NCBI GenBank assembly: GCA_964562455.1 | Contig: CAZLTN010000014.1 | Span: 1 to 64,000, forward strand | DNA: 64,000 nt | From: Ravibacter sp964562455 | Lineage (GTDB): Bacteria; Bacteroidota; Bacteroidia; Cytophagales; Spirosomataceae | Direction of reading: 5' to 3' | Shown here: positions 8,577 through 16,143 of the stretch, piece by piece | Numbering within the stretch: position 1 is the stretch's first letter | How the letters are laid out: every line of letters begins with the position of its first letter | The notes under the pieces: generated by a model | What the model saw: the letters and a program-made list of their open reading frames with translations, nothing else | What the model was told of the DNA's origin: nothing | The model's database searches: none | Position numbers and translations under genes: made by a program

Positions 8577-10469
8577 TCATTTTACCGAAACCGGCCACTT
8601 CGCGAGAGGCTCGATTGCCGGTTTCTTTTTTGGGCTGGCGGAAAAAACGACATCGATTGCCTGATCCCTGCCCGAAGGAATAGTAGTTTCGAGCCCGACG
8701 AGCGTCGTGCCCGGGTTCGGAGCGTCGTAGTCGTTAGGAGGATCTGTAGTCCATGTTTTGAGCTCGAAACCGGCGCCTGTGTTAAATATCATGTATATTT
8801 TTTTGCCGTTCCGGGAAAGTTCGACGGTTTCCCGGTCGACTATTCTCACGGTTGCCGGCGTCAGGAGGGTCCAGCGGACGCGGATATCACGCGCCGGGGC
8901 TTTAATTTCATCCCTTACCACCACATATTTCCTGTCCCGTATCGCGATCCCCCTTTTAACGCCGGCTGCCTGGCCGCTATAGACAGGGGAAAGATCGGAG
9001 ATTGCATTCAGGTAGTCGGGCCGGTCTGATCGGGAGTCTATCATTGTATAGCCGTCTACCCTCTGAAGGCTGCTGTCGATGGTCAGCGTATTGTGTACGA
9101 AATTGTTATACCGGAATATCTTCCATCTTTGTGCATCCTGGGCTCTTCCCCAGAGCTGGATGCCCTTAGATTCAAGCGAATGGTAATTCTGCATTCCAAA
9201 ATCCATTGCCCAACGCTCACCCAGGGCGTCGATTACAAAAGAGCCGGCATCCATATGCGCATGGTTGACGCTGGCTGAACCAGCCTTGAAGCCTACGAAA
9301 ATAGCGTTCGGATCGCTCCAGGAGGTACGCATTAATGCTACAGGACTCGGGCCCTGTCCCGACCACAGCAGGGAGGCCGGCTCTTTTAAATCGGCCAGAT
9401 CGATTTTGTGCCCCCAAATCAAAGCGGCAGGAATCAGCCTGTTCCTGACCATGTCGGACCGTCCGGAGGTGAAGAATTGCTTTTGATTCCATAACAAGCC
9501 GGTATCGCCGGTTTTATCTGCAAACCATAACATGGCGGGACTGAGTCCGGCCTGCAGGCCGCTGTCACCCCAGTTGTGCACCAAACCCGAAGGCCCGATC
9601 ATGTTTTGCAGGAACCCGCCGGTTTGTATAAATCCCGGTATGGCCGACAAGCCGAAGTCGGAACCGAGCGCGGTTTCCAATGCGCTTATCAGCAGCACAT
9701 TGAAGCTGGTTCCATAGTCCCAGTAGCCATATCCTTCCGGGTATCCGCCGTCGGGCGCATAGGGTGTCATGGATTTAGGCGTTGTTTCAAGTGCCCTGTG
9801 AACGGTGCGTGTGGCAAGGTCGGGCTCATATTCGGCGATAGCCAGCGCTCCGAAGGTCATGCCGGCGTTGCATACCTGGTTCCAGTTGTGCTCTGCACGG
9901 AGAAATGAATTGTATTTATTGTCCCATGAAGGACGGATTCCTTTTTCGAGGATTGCTGTTCTTATTTTTTGCCTGGATGCTTCGGGAAGAGCGTCGAACA
10001 GCCAGTCGTAACCCAATGAAACCGCCAGGGTCATCTCTGCTACATCGAGAAAGTGGGAAGGATTCCAGTCGCTGAAAGCGGATACTGCCAGCATTTCCTT
10101 TTCGGCTCTTTCCAGGAATTTCTGTTCGCCCGTCATACGATAAGCGTAAGAGAGCTGGAAAACCCGCCGGAGGCATTCCCGCGATTTGTCAAGGAGCCGT
10201 CGTCCGATCTGGATTCTTTCAACCGGCGGCTGGGAGATCAGCGCTTCGCATTCGGAAATAATAGCTTTATGAAGGAAATCCCGGTAAGGGTCCTTGCCGA
10301 GCTTTTCTCTTAATACAGCCGTTTCGCTTCCCGGAAACAGGAGGCGTGGATGGGGAGGCAGTATTTTTATTTTCCCGGCTACTGCTTCGGGTGCAGGCGC
10401 CGTAAAGTTGGCCTGAGACTGGGCGCGATAGCTGATTGCCAGGAGAAGAAAAAAGAGAAGTCGGGTCAT
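8577..10469 (-). CDS. Heparinase II/III family protein
   Basis: Exported protein of 630 residues. The start at 10467-10469 was chosen because it opens a typical signal peptide (MTRLLFFLLLAISYRAQSQA); an upstream in-frame ATG at 10547 would bury it. The N-terminal half (to about 340) is an alpha/alpha toroid: HPRLLFPG, AEHNWNQVCNAG with the conserved Asn/Trp, and GGYPEGYGYWDYG. The C-terminal half is the heparinase II/III beta-sandwich, containing VNHAHMDAGSFVIDALGERW with the conserved His residues. This architecture occurs in several polysaccharide lyase families (such as PL15, PL17, PL21), acting on heparin, alginate or similar polymers. It is first in the operon with the BNR and alginate-lyase genes, and divergent from the histidine kinase at 10699. 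Confidence 0.88.
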   Translation of the reverse strand: MTRLLFFLLLAISYRAQSQANFTAPAPEAVAGKIKILPPHPRLLFPGSETAVLREKLGKDPYRDFLHKAIISECEALISQPPVERIQIGRRLLDKSRECLRRVFQLSYAYRMTGEQKFLERAEKEMLAVSAFSDWNPSHFLDVAEMTLAVSLGYDWLFDALPEASRQKIRTAILEKGIRPSWDNKYNSFLRAEHNWNQVCNAGMTFGALAIAEYEPDLATRTVHRALETTPKSMTPYAPDGGYPEGYGYWDYGTSFNVLLISALETALGSDFGLSAIPGFIQTGGFLQNMIGPSGLVHNWGDSGLQAGLSPAMLWFADKTGDTGLLWNQKQFFTSGRSDMVRNRLIPAALIWGHKIDLADLKEPASLLWSGQGPSPVALMRTSWSDPNAIFVGFKAGSASVNHAHMDAGSFVIDALGERWAMDFGMQNYHSLESKGIQLWGRAQDAQRWKIFRYNNFVHNTLTIDSSLQRVDGYTMIDSRSDRPDYLNAISDLSPVYSGQAAGVKRGIAIRDRKYVVVRDEIKAPARDIRVRWTLLTPATVRIVDRETVELSRNGKKIYMIFNTGAGFELKTWTTDPPNDYDAPNPGTTLVGLETTIPSGRDQAIDVVFSASPKKKPAIEPLAKWPVSVK

Positions 10470-10584
10470 ATTCGAAAGAAAATGATAAGGCTGAGTGATA
10501 ATTCCCATCCGGCCTTTATTGGTTTCAGGATAAGGAAGCTCAGGCAATATAGAATATTTTTCGAATACTCTCCCGACTCCCTGA

Positions 10585-10611
10585 TGTAACTCCGGCGCGC
10601 CGGAAGTTACA
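10585..10611. promoter_or_regulatory. 27-bp near-perfect palindrome in a divergent intergenic region
   Basis: The arms TGTAACT (10585-10591) and AGTTACA (10605-10611) flank CCGGCGCGCCGG, itself a perfect 12-bp palindrome, with a single extra A at 10604. It lies in the 229-base gap between the heparinase operon start (10469) and the histidine kinase start (10699). The size and symmetry fit a dimeric regulator's operator or a cruciform; as RNA it would form a strong hairpin. No regulator gene is adjacent, so the binding protein is unknown. The rest of the gap shows nothing convincing. Confidence 0.55.
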
Positions 10612-10698
10612 TGCCATGGTATTAAGGCAGAAATTGCGTAAGTTTAATTATACATCTTTATTAAAACCCCCGATAACCTCAAGATTCTGTGAATCCGG

Positions 10699-12768
10699 AT
10701 GAGACGCCTCTCTTTAATAACATATTTGTTTTTGCTGCGGGTCGCATCTTTTGCACAGGATGCCGATTCCCTTATGCTATTGGCACGTGGGCTTGCCGAC
10801 CAGGATACTCAAAAGGTAAACTACCTGAACCAGGCGGGTATCAGTTTCTGGAAGAGCGGGTTTGACTCAGCAGCAGTTTCATGCCACCAGCGCGCAATAC
10901 GGATTGCCCGGCTCATTCCCTTTCAAAAGGGAGAAGTAGAGGCAAGGCTCCAACTCGTACTTATGGAGATGGAGTATCTTTCGGACCTCGGGGAAGCATA
11001 CGCTCAATTGGATTCCGCATTTTTAGCGGCAAAGGAAGCGGGGGACCGTCATCTCCAGGCGCAGACCTATTTCAGGAGGGCCCAACTGTATTCCCTTGGT
11101 ATATGGGAACATAGTGATAAGGTAAAACCCCTGTACGACAGTGCCCTTACGATCTTCAGACAGTTGGAGGACCGTACCAGGGAAGGAATGGTCTACTCCC
11201 AACTGGCGGGCCTGGAGTCTGATGAAGGTCATTTTGCATCGGCTATAGATTATTTACTGAAAGCGAGGAGGCTTCAGGAAGGATCGGGCGATGTAAAAAA
11301 TTTGCGGGCGACTCTTCCTAACCTGGGGGTAATGTATATGAGCATAGGCCTGTTTGAACAGGCCCTGGCGTGTTTTGCGGAAGCGGAAAAGAATGCGATA
11401 TCTCTAAAAGATGAGCGGGTACTGGCATTTCTATCTGGTCAGAGAGGAGAGGTTTACCTGAAGCAGGGGGATCCCGTGGCTGCGCTGGAAGAATTGAAAA
11501 AAGCAGAAGAAAGATACCTGAAATTGGGCGGCGTCCAGTTCCTGACAGGTACGTATGCGCGTATGGGGGATGCTTTTCTCAAATCGGGTAATACAGGTGA
11601 TGCGCTCCGGTATGCGCTGAAAGCAGACAGCCTGTTTAAAGCACTGACCGACGGGGAAGAACTGCATTCGCATTCGGCGCAAATGGTACTGGGTGATGTG
11701 CTTCTGCATAAAGGGCATTACAAACAGGTAATCGACCTGGCGTTGAAAGGGCTTGAATGGGCTGGCTCGGCAAACCCTCCTCTCCTGAAAGAAGCTTCGG
11801 AATACCACAGGCAACTGGCCCTGGCTTATGAAAAGACGGGATTACCGGGGAACGCCATAGCGCATCATAAACAGTTTAAAACTCTCTCTGATAGCCTGCT
11901 CAACGGGGAAATGATCCAGAGGGTGATGGCATCGTCGCTTGGTTATGATTTTGAGAAAGCGCAGCAGGCCGATCAGATACGGATCCAGGCATTGGAAAAC
12001 CGAAATCTTGAACAGGCGCGCAATATTACGGTATTGCTACTGATGGCAGGACTGGCAGCATTGGTCATTGTCTTCTGGAGCAACAAAAGGTTAAAGATTA
12101 AAAATGAAGAACTCCAGCGCAAAAACGAGGAAATAGGGCTGGCGCTTCGCAAGGGGCAGAACATCGAAAGAAAGCGGGTCGCTTCGGAGCTGCATGACAG
12201 CCTTAACACCAAGATCGCAGGAATGCGCTGGCAACTTGAAAGCCTGGACGAAAGTGATTTTAATGATTACAACCGGAAGATCATTAACCACCTGATGGAG
12301 ATAGCAGGTGAAGCTTATGATGACATCAGGCTGATTTCACATAATATGGCTCCTTCTGACCTGGAGGAAAAAGGTCTTGCCGTGGCGCTGCAAAAACTCG
12401 TCGGGAGGCTTGAGTCTGTTAACGGGTTGAGTTTTAAGCTGGATTCGCACCTTGCAGAACGTCTCCCTTTGGAGATCGAACATCAGTTGTATCATATCTC
12501 CCTTGAATTGATCAATAATGTTGTAAAACATGCCCGGGCTACGGAGGTGGCGATCTCGCTTAAGCAAAAAGACAACATGCCGGAGCTTACGGTAGCCGAT
12601 AACGGGAAAGGTTTTGATGTACCTCCGTCCGGCGAACTGCATAAGGGAATAGGCCTGCTGAACGTCCGGAGCCGGGCCGCCTCCATAGGTGCAGCCTGCT
12701 CGATCGGGAACGGGGAGGCTAGCGGTGCCGTTGTGAGGATTAGTCTGAACGGCGCCAGCGCTCAATGA
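10699..12768 (+). CDS. TPR-repeat sensor histidine kinase (HisKA_3/NarX-like)
   Basis: Membrane histidine kinase of 689 residues. It has a signal peptide or first membrane segment (about 4-18), a periplasmic array of TPR repeats (about 35-400), one membrane helix at about 443-462, a short coiled coil (RLKIKNEELQRKNEEIG), a HisKA_3-type dimerisation helix with the phosphoacceptor His499 in ERKRVASELHDSLN, and a C-terminal HATPase domain (N box around ELINNVVKHA, G box around DNGKGFD and GIGLLNV). Kinases of this build in Bacteroidota normally phosphorylate LuxR/NarL-type regulators; none is beside it here. Its stop codon overlaps the stop of the convergent membrane-protein gene. The signal sensed is unknown. 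Confidence 0.92.
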   Translation: MRRLSLITYLFLLRVASFAQDADSLMLLARGLADQDTQKVNYLNQAGISFWKSGFDSAAVSCHQRAIRIARLIPFQKGEVEARLQLVLMEMEYLSDLGEAYAQLDSAFLAAKEAGDRHLQAQTYFRRAQLYSLGIWEHSDKVKPLYDSALTIFRQLEDRTREGMVYSQLAGLESDEGHFASAIDYLLKARRLQEGSGDVKNLRATLPNLGVMYMSIGLFEQALACFAEAEKNAISLKDERVLAFLSGQRGEVYLKQGDPVAALEELKKAEERYLKLGGVQFLTGTYARMGDAFLKSGNTGDALRYALKADSLFKALTDGEELHSHSAQMVLGDVLLHKGHYKQVIDLALKGLEWAGSANPPLLKEASEYHRQLALAYEKTGLPGNAIAHHKQFKTLSDSLLNGEMIQRVMASSLGYDFEKAQQADQIRIQALENRNLEQARNITVLLLMAGLAALVIVFWSNKRLKIKNEELQRKNEEIGLALRKGQNIERKRVASELHDSLNTKIAGMRWQLESLDESDFNDYNRKIINHLMEIAGEAYDDIRLISHNMAPSDLEEKGLAVALQKLVGRLESVNGLSFKLDSHLAERLPLEIEHQLYHISLELINNVVKHARATEVAISLKQKDNMPELTVADNGKGFDVPPSGELHKGIGLLNVRSRAASIGAACSIGNGEASGAVVRISLNGASAQ

Positions 12769-13997
12769 AAAAACATATAGGCCAGGAAGATGGCGGTAAT
12801 AACGCCGATCGAGTCGGCAAGTAGCCCGGCCACAATGGCGTAGCGTGTATTTTTAATTCCTACCGACCCAAAATAAAGGGCTACGATGTAGAAAGTTGTA
12901 TCGGCGGAACCCTGGAATATGCAGGAGAGACGGCCTATAAAGGAATCAGGTCCGTGTGTAGTCATTGCTTCTATCATCAGCGCCCGCGAACCGCTGCCGC
13001 TAAGAGGGCGCATCAGGGCTACCGGCAGGGCGTCGGTAAACTCTGTATTAAGGCCGGTCTGTGCGATAACAAAGCGCATGGCCTCTACGAAATAGTCCAT
13101 AGCGCCGCAGGCGCGGAAAGCGCTGATGGCCACGAGCAGCCCGACCAGGTAGGGGATGATGGTGACAGCAGTAGTGAAGCCGCCTTTTGCCCCCTCGATG
13201 AATACATCGAAGACATTGATTTTTTTGTAAAGCCCCCAGATCAGGAATCCCGCGACGATGGAAAGGATCAGGGCGTTGCCGGCTACGACGGAGATCATTT
13301 CTATCTCCTCTTTGGAGCGCCCTCCCAGGTACCAGAGAAACAGGCCTATAGCCGCGGTAGCTCCCCCTATACCCATCAGGAAAGTACGGTTCCAGAGATT
13401 GATTTTCTGCCATACAGCGGTCAGGATCATACTTACTACAGTCGTAATGTAGGTTCCGACGACGCACGGGATAAAAATATCGGAAGGGTTGGTCGCCCCC
13501 AGGATCGCTCTCTGGGCAATGATAGTAAGTGGTATAATGCACAGGCCGGAAGTATGCAACACAAGGAACATAATCTGTGCGTTAGATGCCGTATCCTTTG
13601 AGGGGTTGAGCTCCTGCAGGCTCTGCATGGCCTTGAGCCCAAAAGGAGTCGCTGCATTGTCGAGCCCCAGCATATTGGCCGAAAAATTCATAATCATCTG
13701 CCCGTTTGCAGGATGGTCCTTTGGTACCTCGGGGAAAAGTTTGTTGAAAAACGGGCCGATTAACCGTGCGAGGCCGCCTATGATACCCGCCTTTTCGCCA
13801 ACATTCAGAATCCCGAGAAAAAAGGTCATGATCCCGGTCAACGGTAGGGCTATGTCCATTACCGCTGTCTTTGACATGGCCAGCATCGCATCTACAATAG
13901 CCTGGAATGCCTGCGTGTTACCGCTAATGAGCAATTGAAAAAGAGCGATCAGGAAAGCCGTGCCGAAAAAAGCAACAAAAATGTAGTTAAGGGCCAT
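12762..13997 (-). CDS. Nucleoside-recognition domain (SpmA-SpmB type) membrane protein
   Basis: Polytopic membrane protein of 411 residues with two related Gate/nucleoside-recognition domains in tandem. The N-terminal half resembles spore maturation protein A (LPLTGIMTFFLGILNVGEKA; MNFSANMLGLDNAATPFGLK) and the C-terminal half resembles SpmB (PYLVGLLVAISAFRACGAMD; ALMRPLSGSGSRALMIE; CIFQGSADTTFYI). In Bacillus these are separate proteins; in non-sporulating Bacteroidota a single fused gene is common. The transported or sensed ligand is not established. It is a single gene, convergent with the histidine kinase, and the two stop codons overlap in the 7 bases TCAATGA (12762-12768). Confidence 0.88.
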   Translation of the reverse strand: MALNYIFVAFFGTAFLIALFQLLISGNTQAFQAIVDAMLAMSKTAVMDIALPLTGIMTFFLGILNVGEKAGIIGGLARLIGPFFNKLFPEVPKDHPANGQMIMNFSANMLGLDNAATPFGLKAMQSLQELNPSKDTASNAQIMFLVLHTSGLCIIPLTIIAQRAILGATNPSDIFIPCVVGTYITTVVSMILTAVWQKINLWNRTFLMGIGGATAAIGLFLWYLGGRSKEEIEMISVVAGNALILSIVAGFLIWGLYKKINVFDVFIEGAKGGFTTAVTIIPYLVGLLVAISAFRACGAMDYFVEAMRFVIAQTGLNTEFTDALPVALMRPLSGSGSRALMIEAMTTHGPDSFIGRLSCIFQGSADTTFYIVALYFGSVGIKNTRYAIVAGLLADSIGVITAIFLAYMFFH

Positions 13998-14077
13998 ACT
14001 GTAAAGATAGAATTCCTAAATGTAGAAAAAGGTAACCAAATATTATTACATTCACTGAACGGAATATCATACTATAC

Positions 14078-14962
14078 ATGAAAAGGAAAAAATCGGAGAA
14101 TGAGAACTGCTCATCTGCTGAATCCGGGAAGACCAAGGGGTCGGAAATCCATCAGTACGACAAAATCTGGCGCGAGAATCTACGGGCAGCCCTGCCGGGC
14201 ATCATTGATAAGATACTGAATATAAAAATTGCAGAAAGTGAATCTCTGCCTGACAAAATACAGGTAACCTGGCAAAGAGAGACGGATGCCCTCTGGAAAG
14301 TTACTGACATTTATGGTAGTAGGTTCATCCTCCATATCGAAATGCAGGTTTCGGAAAAAGAAATCGATATGGCGAACCGGATGCTTGCTTACCGGGCTAT
14401 GGCCAGGCAGATTTACCGGCTTCCCGTAAAGCAGTATGTTTTTTATCTGGGAAAAGCAGAACCTTCCTTTCCGACAATTATTGACGAGCCGGGATTTTAT
14501 TTTGAATACCAGCTTATTTCCTTTAAGGATATTCCCAGCAGCCTGTTTCTTGCTTCAGACAGGCCTGAAGAGCAGATCCTGGCGGCACTCGGGAATTATG
14601 GTGTTGAAAAACCTGAAGCAGTATTACAGAAGATATTAAACAAGGTACACGAGACCTCGGAGAGCGGGTTGTCGGCCAATAAGTACCTGCAACAGTTGCG
14701 GGTGCTGGTTCAATTGCGTAAATTAACCCCGGAATTTAATAACATTATGGAATCTGTAGCCAAATTTTTCAAAGAAGAGAAAGATCCTTTCTTTATAAGA
14801 GGTCGGATGGAAGGCAAAATCGAGGGAGAAAAGGAGAGCAAGGCCGGAATCGTCAGAAACCTGCTCCACTCCGGGCGTTTTACTATCCATGAAATCGTAA
14901 GTTTTACCGGAGTGTCTGAAGAATTTGTCCAGGAGATCAAAGCATCATTAGAAAGAAAATAA
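14078..14962 (+). CDS. Rpn-like PD-(D/E)XK nuclease/putative transposase family protein
   Basis: Cytoplasmic protein of 294 residues. The N-terminal half matches the Rpn/PDDEXK nuclease family: YDKIWRENLRAALPGIIDKI, then a candidate catalytic core with Asp in RETDALWKVTD and the E-x-Q motif in FILHIEMQVSEKE, followed by NRMLAYRAMARQIYRLPVKQ. The C-terminus is charged (EEKDPFFIRGRMEGKIEGEKE) and ends in a small helical DNA-binding-like segment (FTIHEIVSFTGVSEEFVQE). Rpn proteins of E. coli promote RecA-independent recombination; the role here is inferred. It stands alone between the SpmA-SpmB gene and ruvX. No inverted repeats or target-site duplications were seen, so it does not look like an active insertion element. 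Confidence 0.78.
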   Translation: MKRKKSENENCSSAESGKTKGSEIHQYDKIWRENLRAALPGIIDKILNIKIAESESLPDKIQVTWQRETDALWKVTDIYGSRFILHIEMQVSEKEIDMANRMLAYRAMARQIYRLPVKQYVFYLGKAEPSFPTIIDEPGFYFEYQLISFKDIPSSLFLASDRPEEQILAALGNYGVEKPEAVLQKILNKVHETSESGLSANKYLQQLRVLVQLRKLTPEFNNIMESVAKFFKEEKDPFFIRGRMEGKIEGEKESKAGIVRNLLHSGRFTIHEIVSFTGVSEEFVQEIKASLERK

Positions 14963-15015
14963 TACTGCTGCATTGTTTAAAATACCCGTTTTTAGGGTAA
15001 GATGTAAAATACGTC

Positions 15016-15429
15016 ATGCCCAGGTTACTCGCCATAGATTTCGGAACTAAGCGTACGGGCATAGCCGTAACGGATCCCCAGCAGATTATTGCTACGGCTT
15101 TGGAAACGGTTCCTACGCATAAACTCTTTGATTTCCTGAAAAACTACCTGCAGAAGGAATCGGTGGAAGCCTTCGTCATCGGTATGCCGAAGGACCTTGA
15201 TAACCAGGATACAAACAGTACTTCAGCGGTAAGAGGAGCTATAAAAAGGCTACGCAGGGAATTCGCAGATATCCCTGTCTATGAGCATGATGAACGATTT
15301 ACGTCGACTATCGCTATGCAGGCGATGGTGATGGGGGGAGTCAGCAAAAAAGACAGGAGAGACAAATCCAATCTCGATAAGATCAGCGCTACAATTATCC
15401 TCCAGTCTTTTATGGAAAGCAGGAGATGA
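15016..15429 (+). CDS. ruvX: YqgF/RuvX Holliday-junction-resolvase-like nuclease
   Basis: Protein of 137 residues, the normal size for the family. It has the RNase H-like fold signature: Asp8 in LLAIDFGTKRTGIAV, the VIGMPKDLDNQDTNS segment, EHDERFTSTIAM, and a late acidic residue in KSNLDKISATIIL. The family is known in E. coli as YqgF, implicated in 16S rRNA pre-processing and able to act on Holliday junctions. It is monocistronic or weakly linked to the upstream nuclease gene (53-base gap). Downstream lies a heptamer repeat block that separates it from the convergent DUF456 gene. Confidence 0.93.
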   Translation: MPRLLAIDFGTKRTGIAVTDPQQIIATALETVPTHKLFDFLKNYLQKESVEAFVIGMPKDLDNQDTNSTSAVRGAIKRLRREFADIPVYEHDERFTSTIAMQAMVMGGVSKKDRRDKSNLDKISATIILQSFMESRR

Positions 15430-15438
15430 GTGAATTAG

Positions 15439-15527
15439 TTGAGAGTTGAGAGTTTAAAGTTGAGAGTTGAGAGTTGAGAGTTGAAAATGGATAACTTTCA
15501 ATTTTCAATTTTCAACTTTCAACTAAC
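15439..15527. repeat. Inverted block of heptamer repeats (TTGAGAG / CTTTCAA)
   Basis: Two runs of 7-base units face each other. The left run is about seven TTGAGAG-like units (15439-15487, ending TTGAAAA). The right run is CTTTCAA, TTTTCAA, TTTTCAA, CTTTCAA (15495-15522). A 7-base spacer TGGATAA separates them, so transcripts from either strand can fold into a long imperfect hairpin. The block fills the gap between the convergent ruvX and DUF456 genes and touches the stop of the latter. The same unit recurs at 19514-19557. Confidence 0.8.
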
Positions 15528-16003
15528 TACAAAAAAGCCGCTATCGCATAGCCGATCATGACCAGGCATAGCACAACTTTCATTACAATTCCGGTAACAA
15601 ATCCAAGGAAGGAGCCTGTGGCCGCCTTTAATGCCAGTTGCCATGGCGCGCGGCCGAGCAGCTCACCCAGAAAAGCACCGAGGAAAGCGCCTAAAAACAA
15701 TCCTATGCCGGGAAATACGAAAAGCCCGACGAGCATTCCTGCCATCGTGCCGATGCTACCGTAACGGCTTCCCCCGAATTTTTTAGTTCCGTATATCGGG
15801 ATATAATAATCCAATATGGCAATAATGGCGGTCACTATCCCCAATGACCACAGCACTGTGCTGCTAAAGGCGACATACCCGCTCCATTGCAGCAATAATA
15901 ATCCCAGGAAACTCAGCGGAGGCCCCGGGATGGGCAATACCGCGCCGGCCAGGCCCGCCAAAAGGGCCGTAATACCGAGAATGAGCAACAGTGTTTCCAT
16001 CAT
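15527..16003 (-). CDS. DUF456 family membrane protein
   Basis: Small integral membrane protein of 158 residues, almost entirely hydrophobic, with about five membrane segments and Gly-rich turns: LPIPGPPLSFLGLLLLQWSG near the N-terminus and GIGLFLGAFLGAFLGELLG in the middle, the DUF456 hallmark. It is alone on the minus strand, convergent with ruvX and divergent from the saccharopine-dehydrogenase-like gene. The function of the family is unknown. Confidence 0.88.
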   Translation of the reverse strand: MMETLLLILGITALLAGLAGAVLPIPGPPLSFLGLLLLQWSGYVAFSSTVLWSLGIVTAIIAILDYYIPIYGTKKFGGSRYGSIGTMAGMLVGLFVFPGIGLFLGAFLGAFLGELLGRAPWQLALKAATGSFLGFVTGIVMKVVLCLVMIGYAIAAFL

Positions 16004-16051
16004 TAATAACCCGATAACGGTGCTAAGTTCGAAAATTATGGGCGTGCCTCC

Positions 16052-16059
16052 TATATTTG
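16052..16059 (+). promoter_or_regulatory. Candidate Bacteroidota -7 element
   Basis: TATATTTG matches the TAnnTTTG consensus of Bacteroidota primary-sigma promoters. A weak -33-like TTC lies at 16028-16030, 21 bases upstream. It would start transcription about 80 bases before the saccharopine-dehydrogenase-like gene at 16144. Only a motif match. Confidence 0.3.
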
Positions 16060-16143
16060 CATGACGAGCGGGAGGATTAAAGTGAAGAATGGTATTTTTA
16101 TTGAATTTTTAATTAAGCAATATAATAAACCTGAAGCGATTGC

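Noticed and set aside
13048..13542. 164-residue minus-strand frame inside the SpmA-SpmB gene
   Set aside because: Low-complexity Arg/His/Pro-rich shadow frame; the 411-residue membrane protein in the other frame has clear family motifs.
15439..15527. CRISPR-like array
   Set aside because: Units are only seven bases long, have no spacers and face each other in two orientations.
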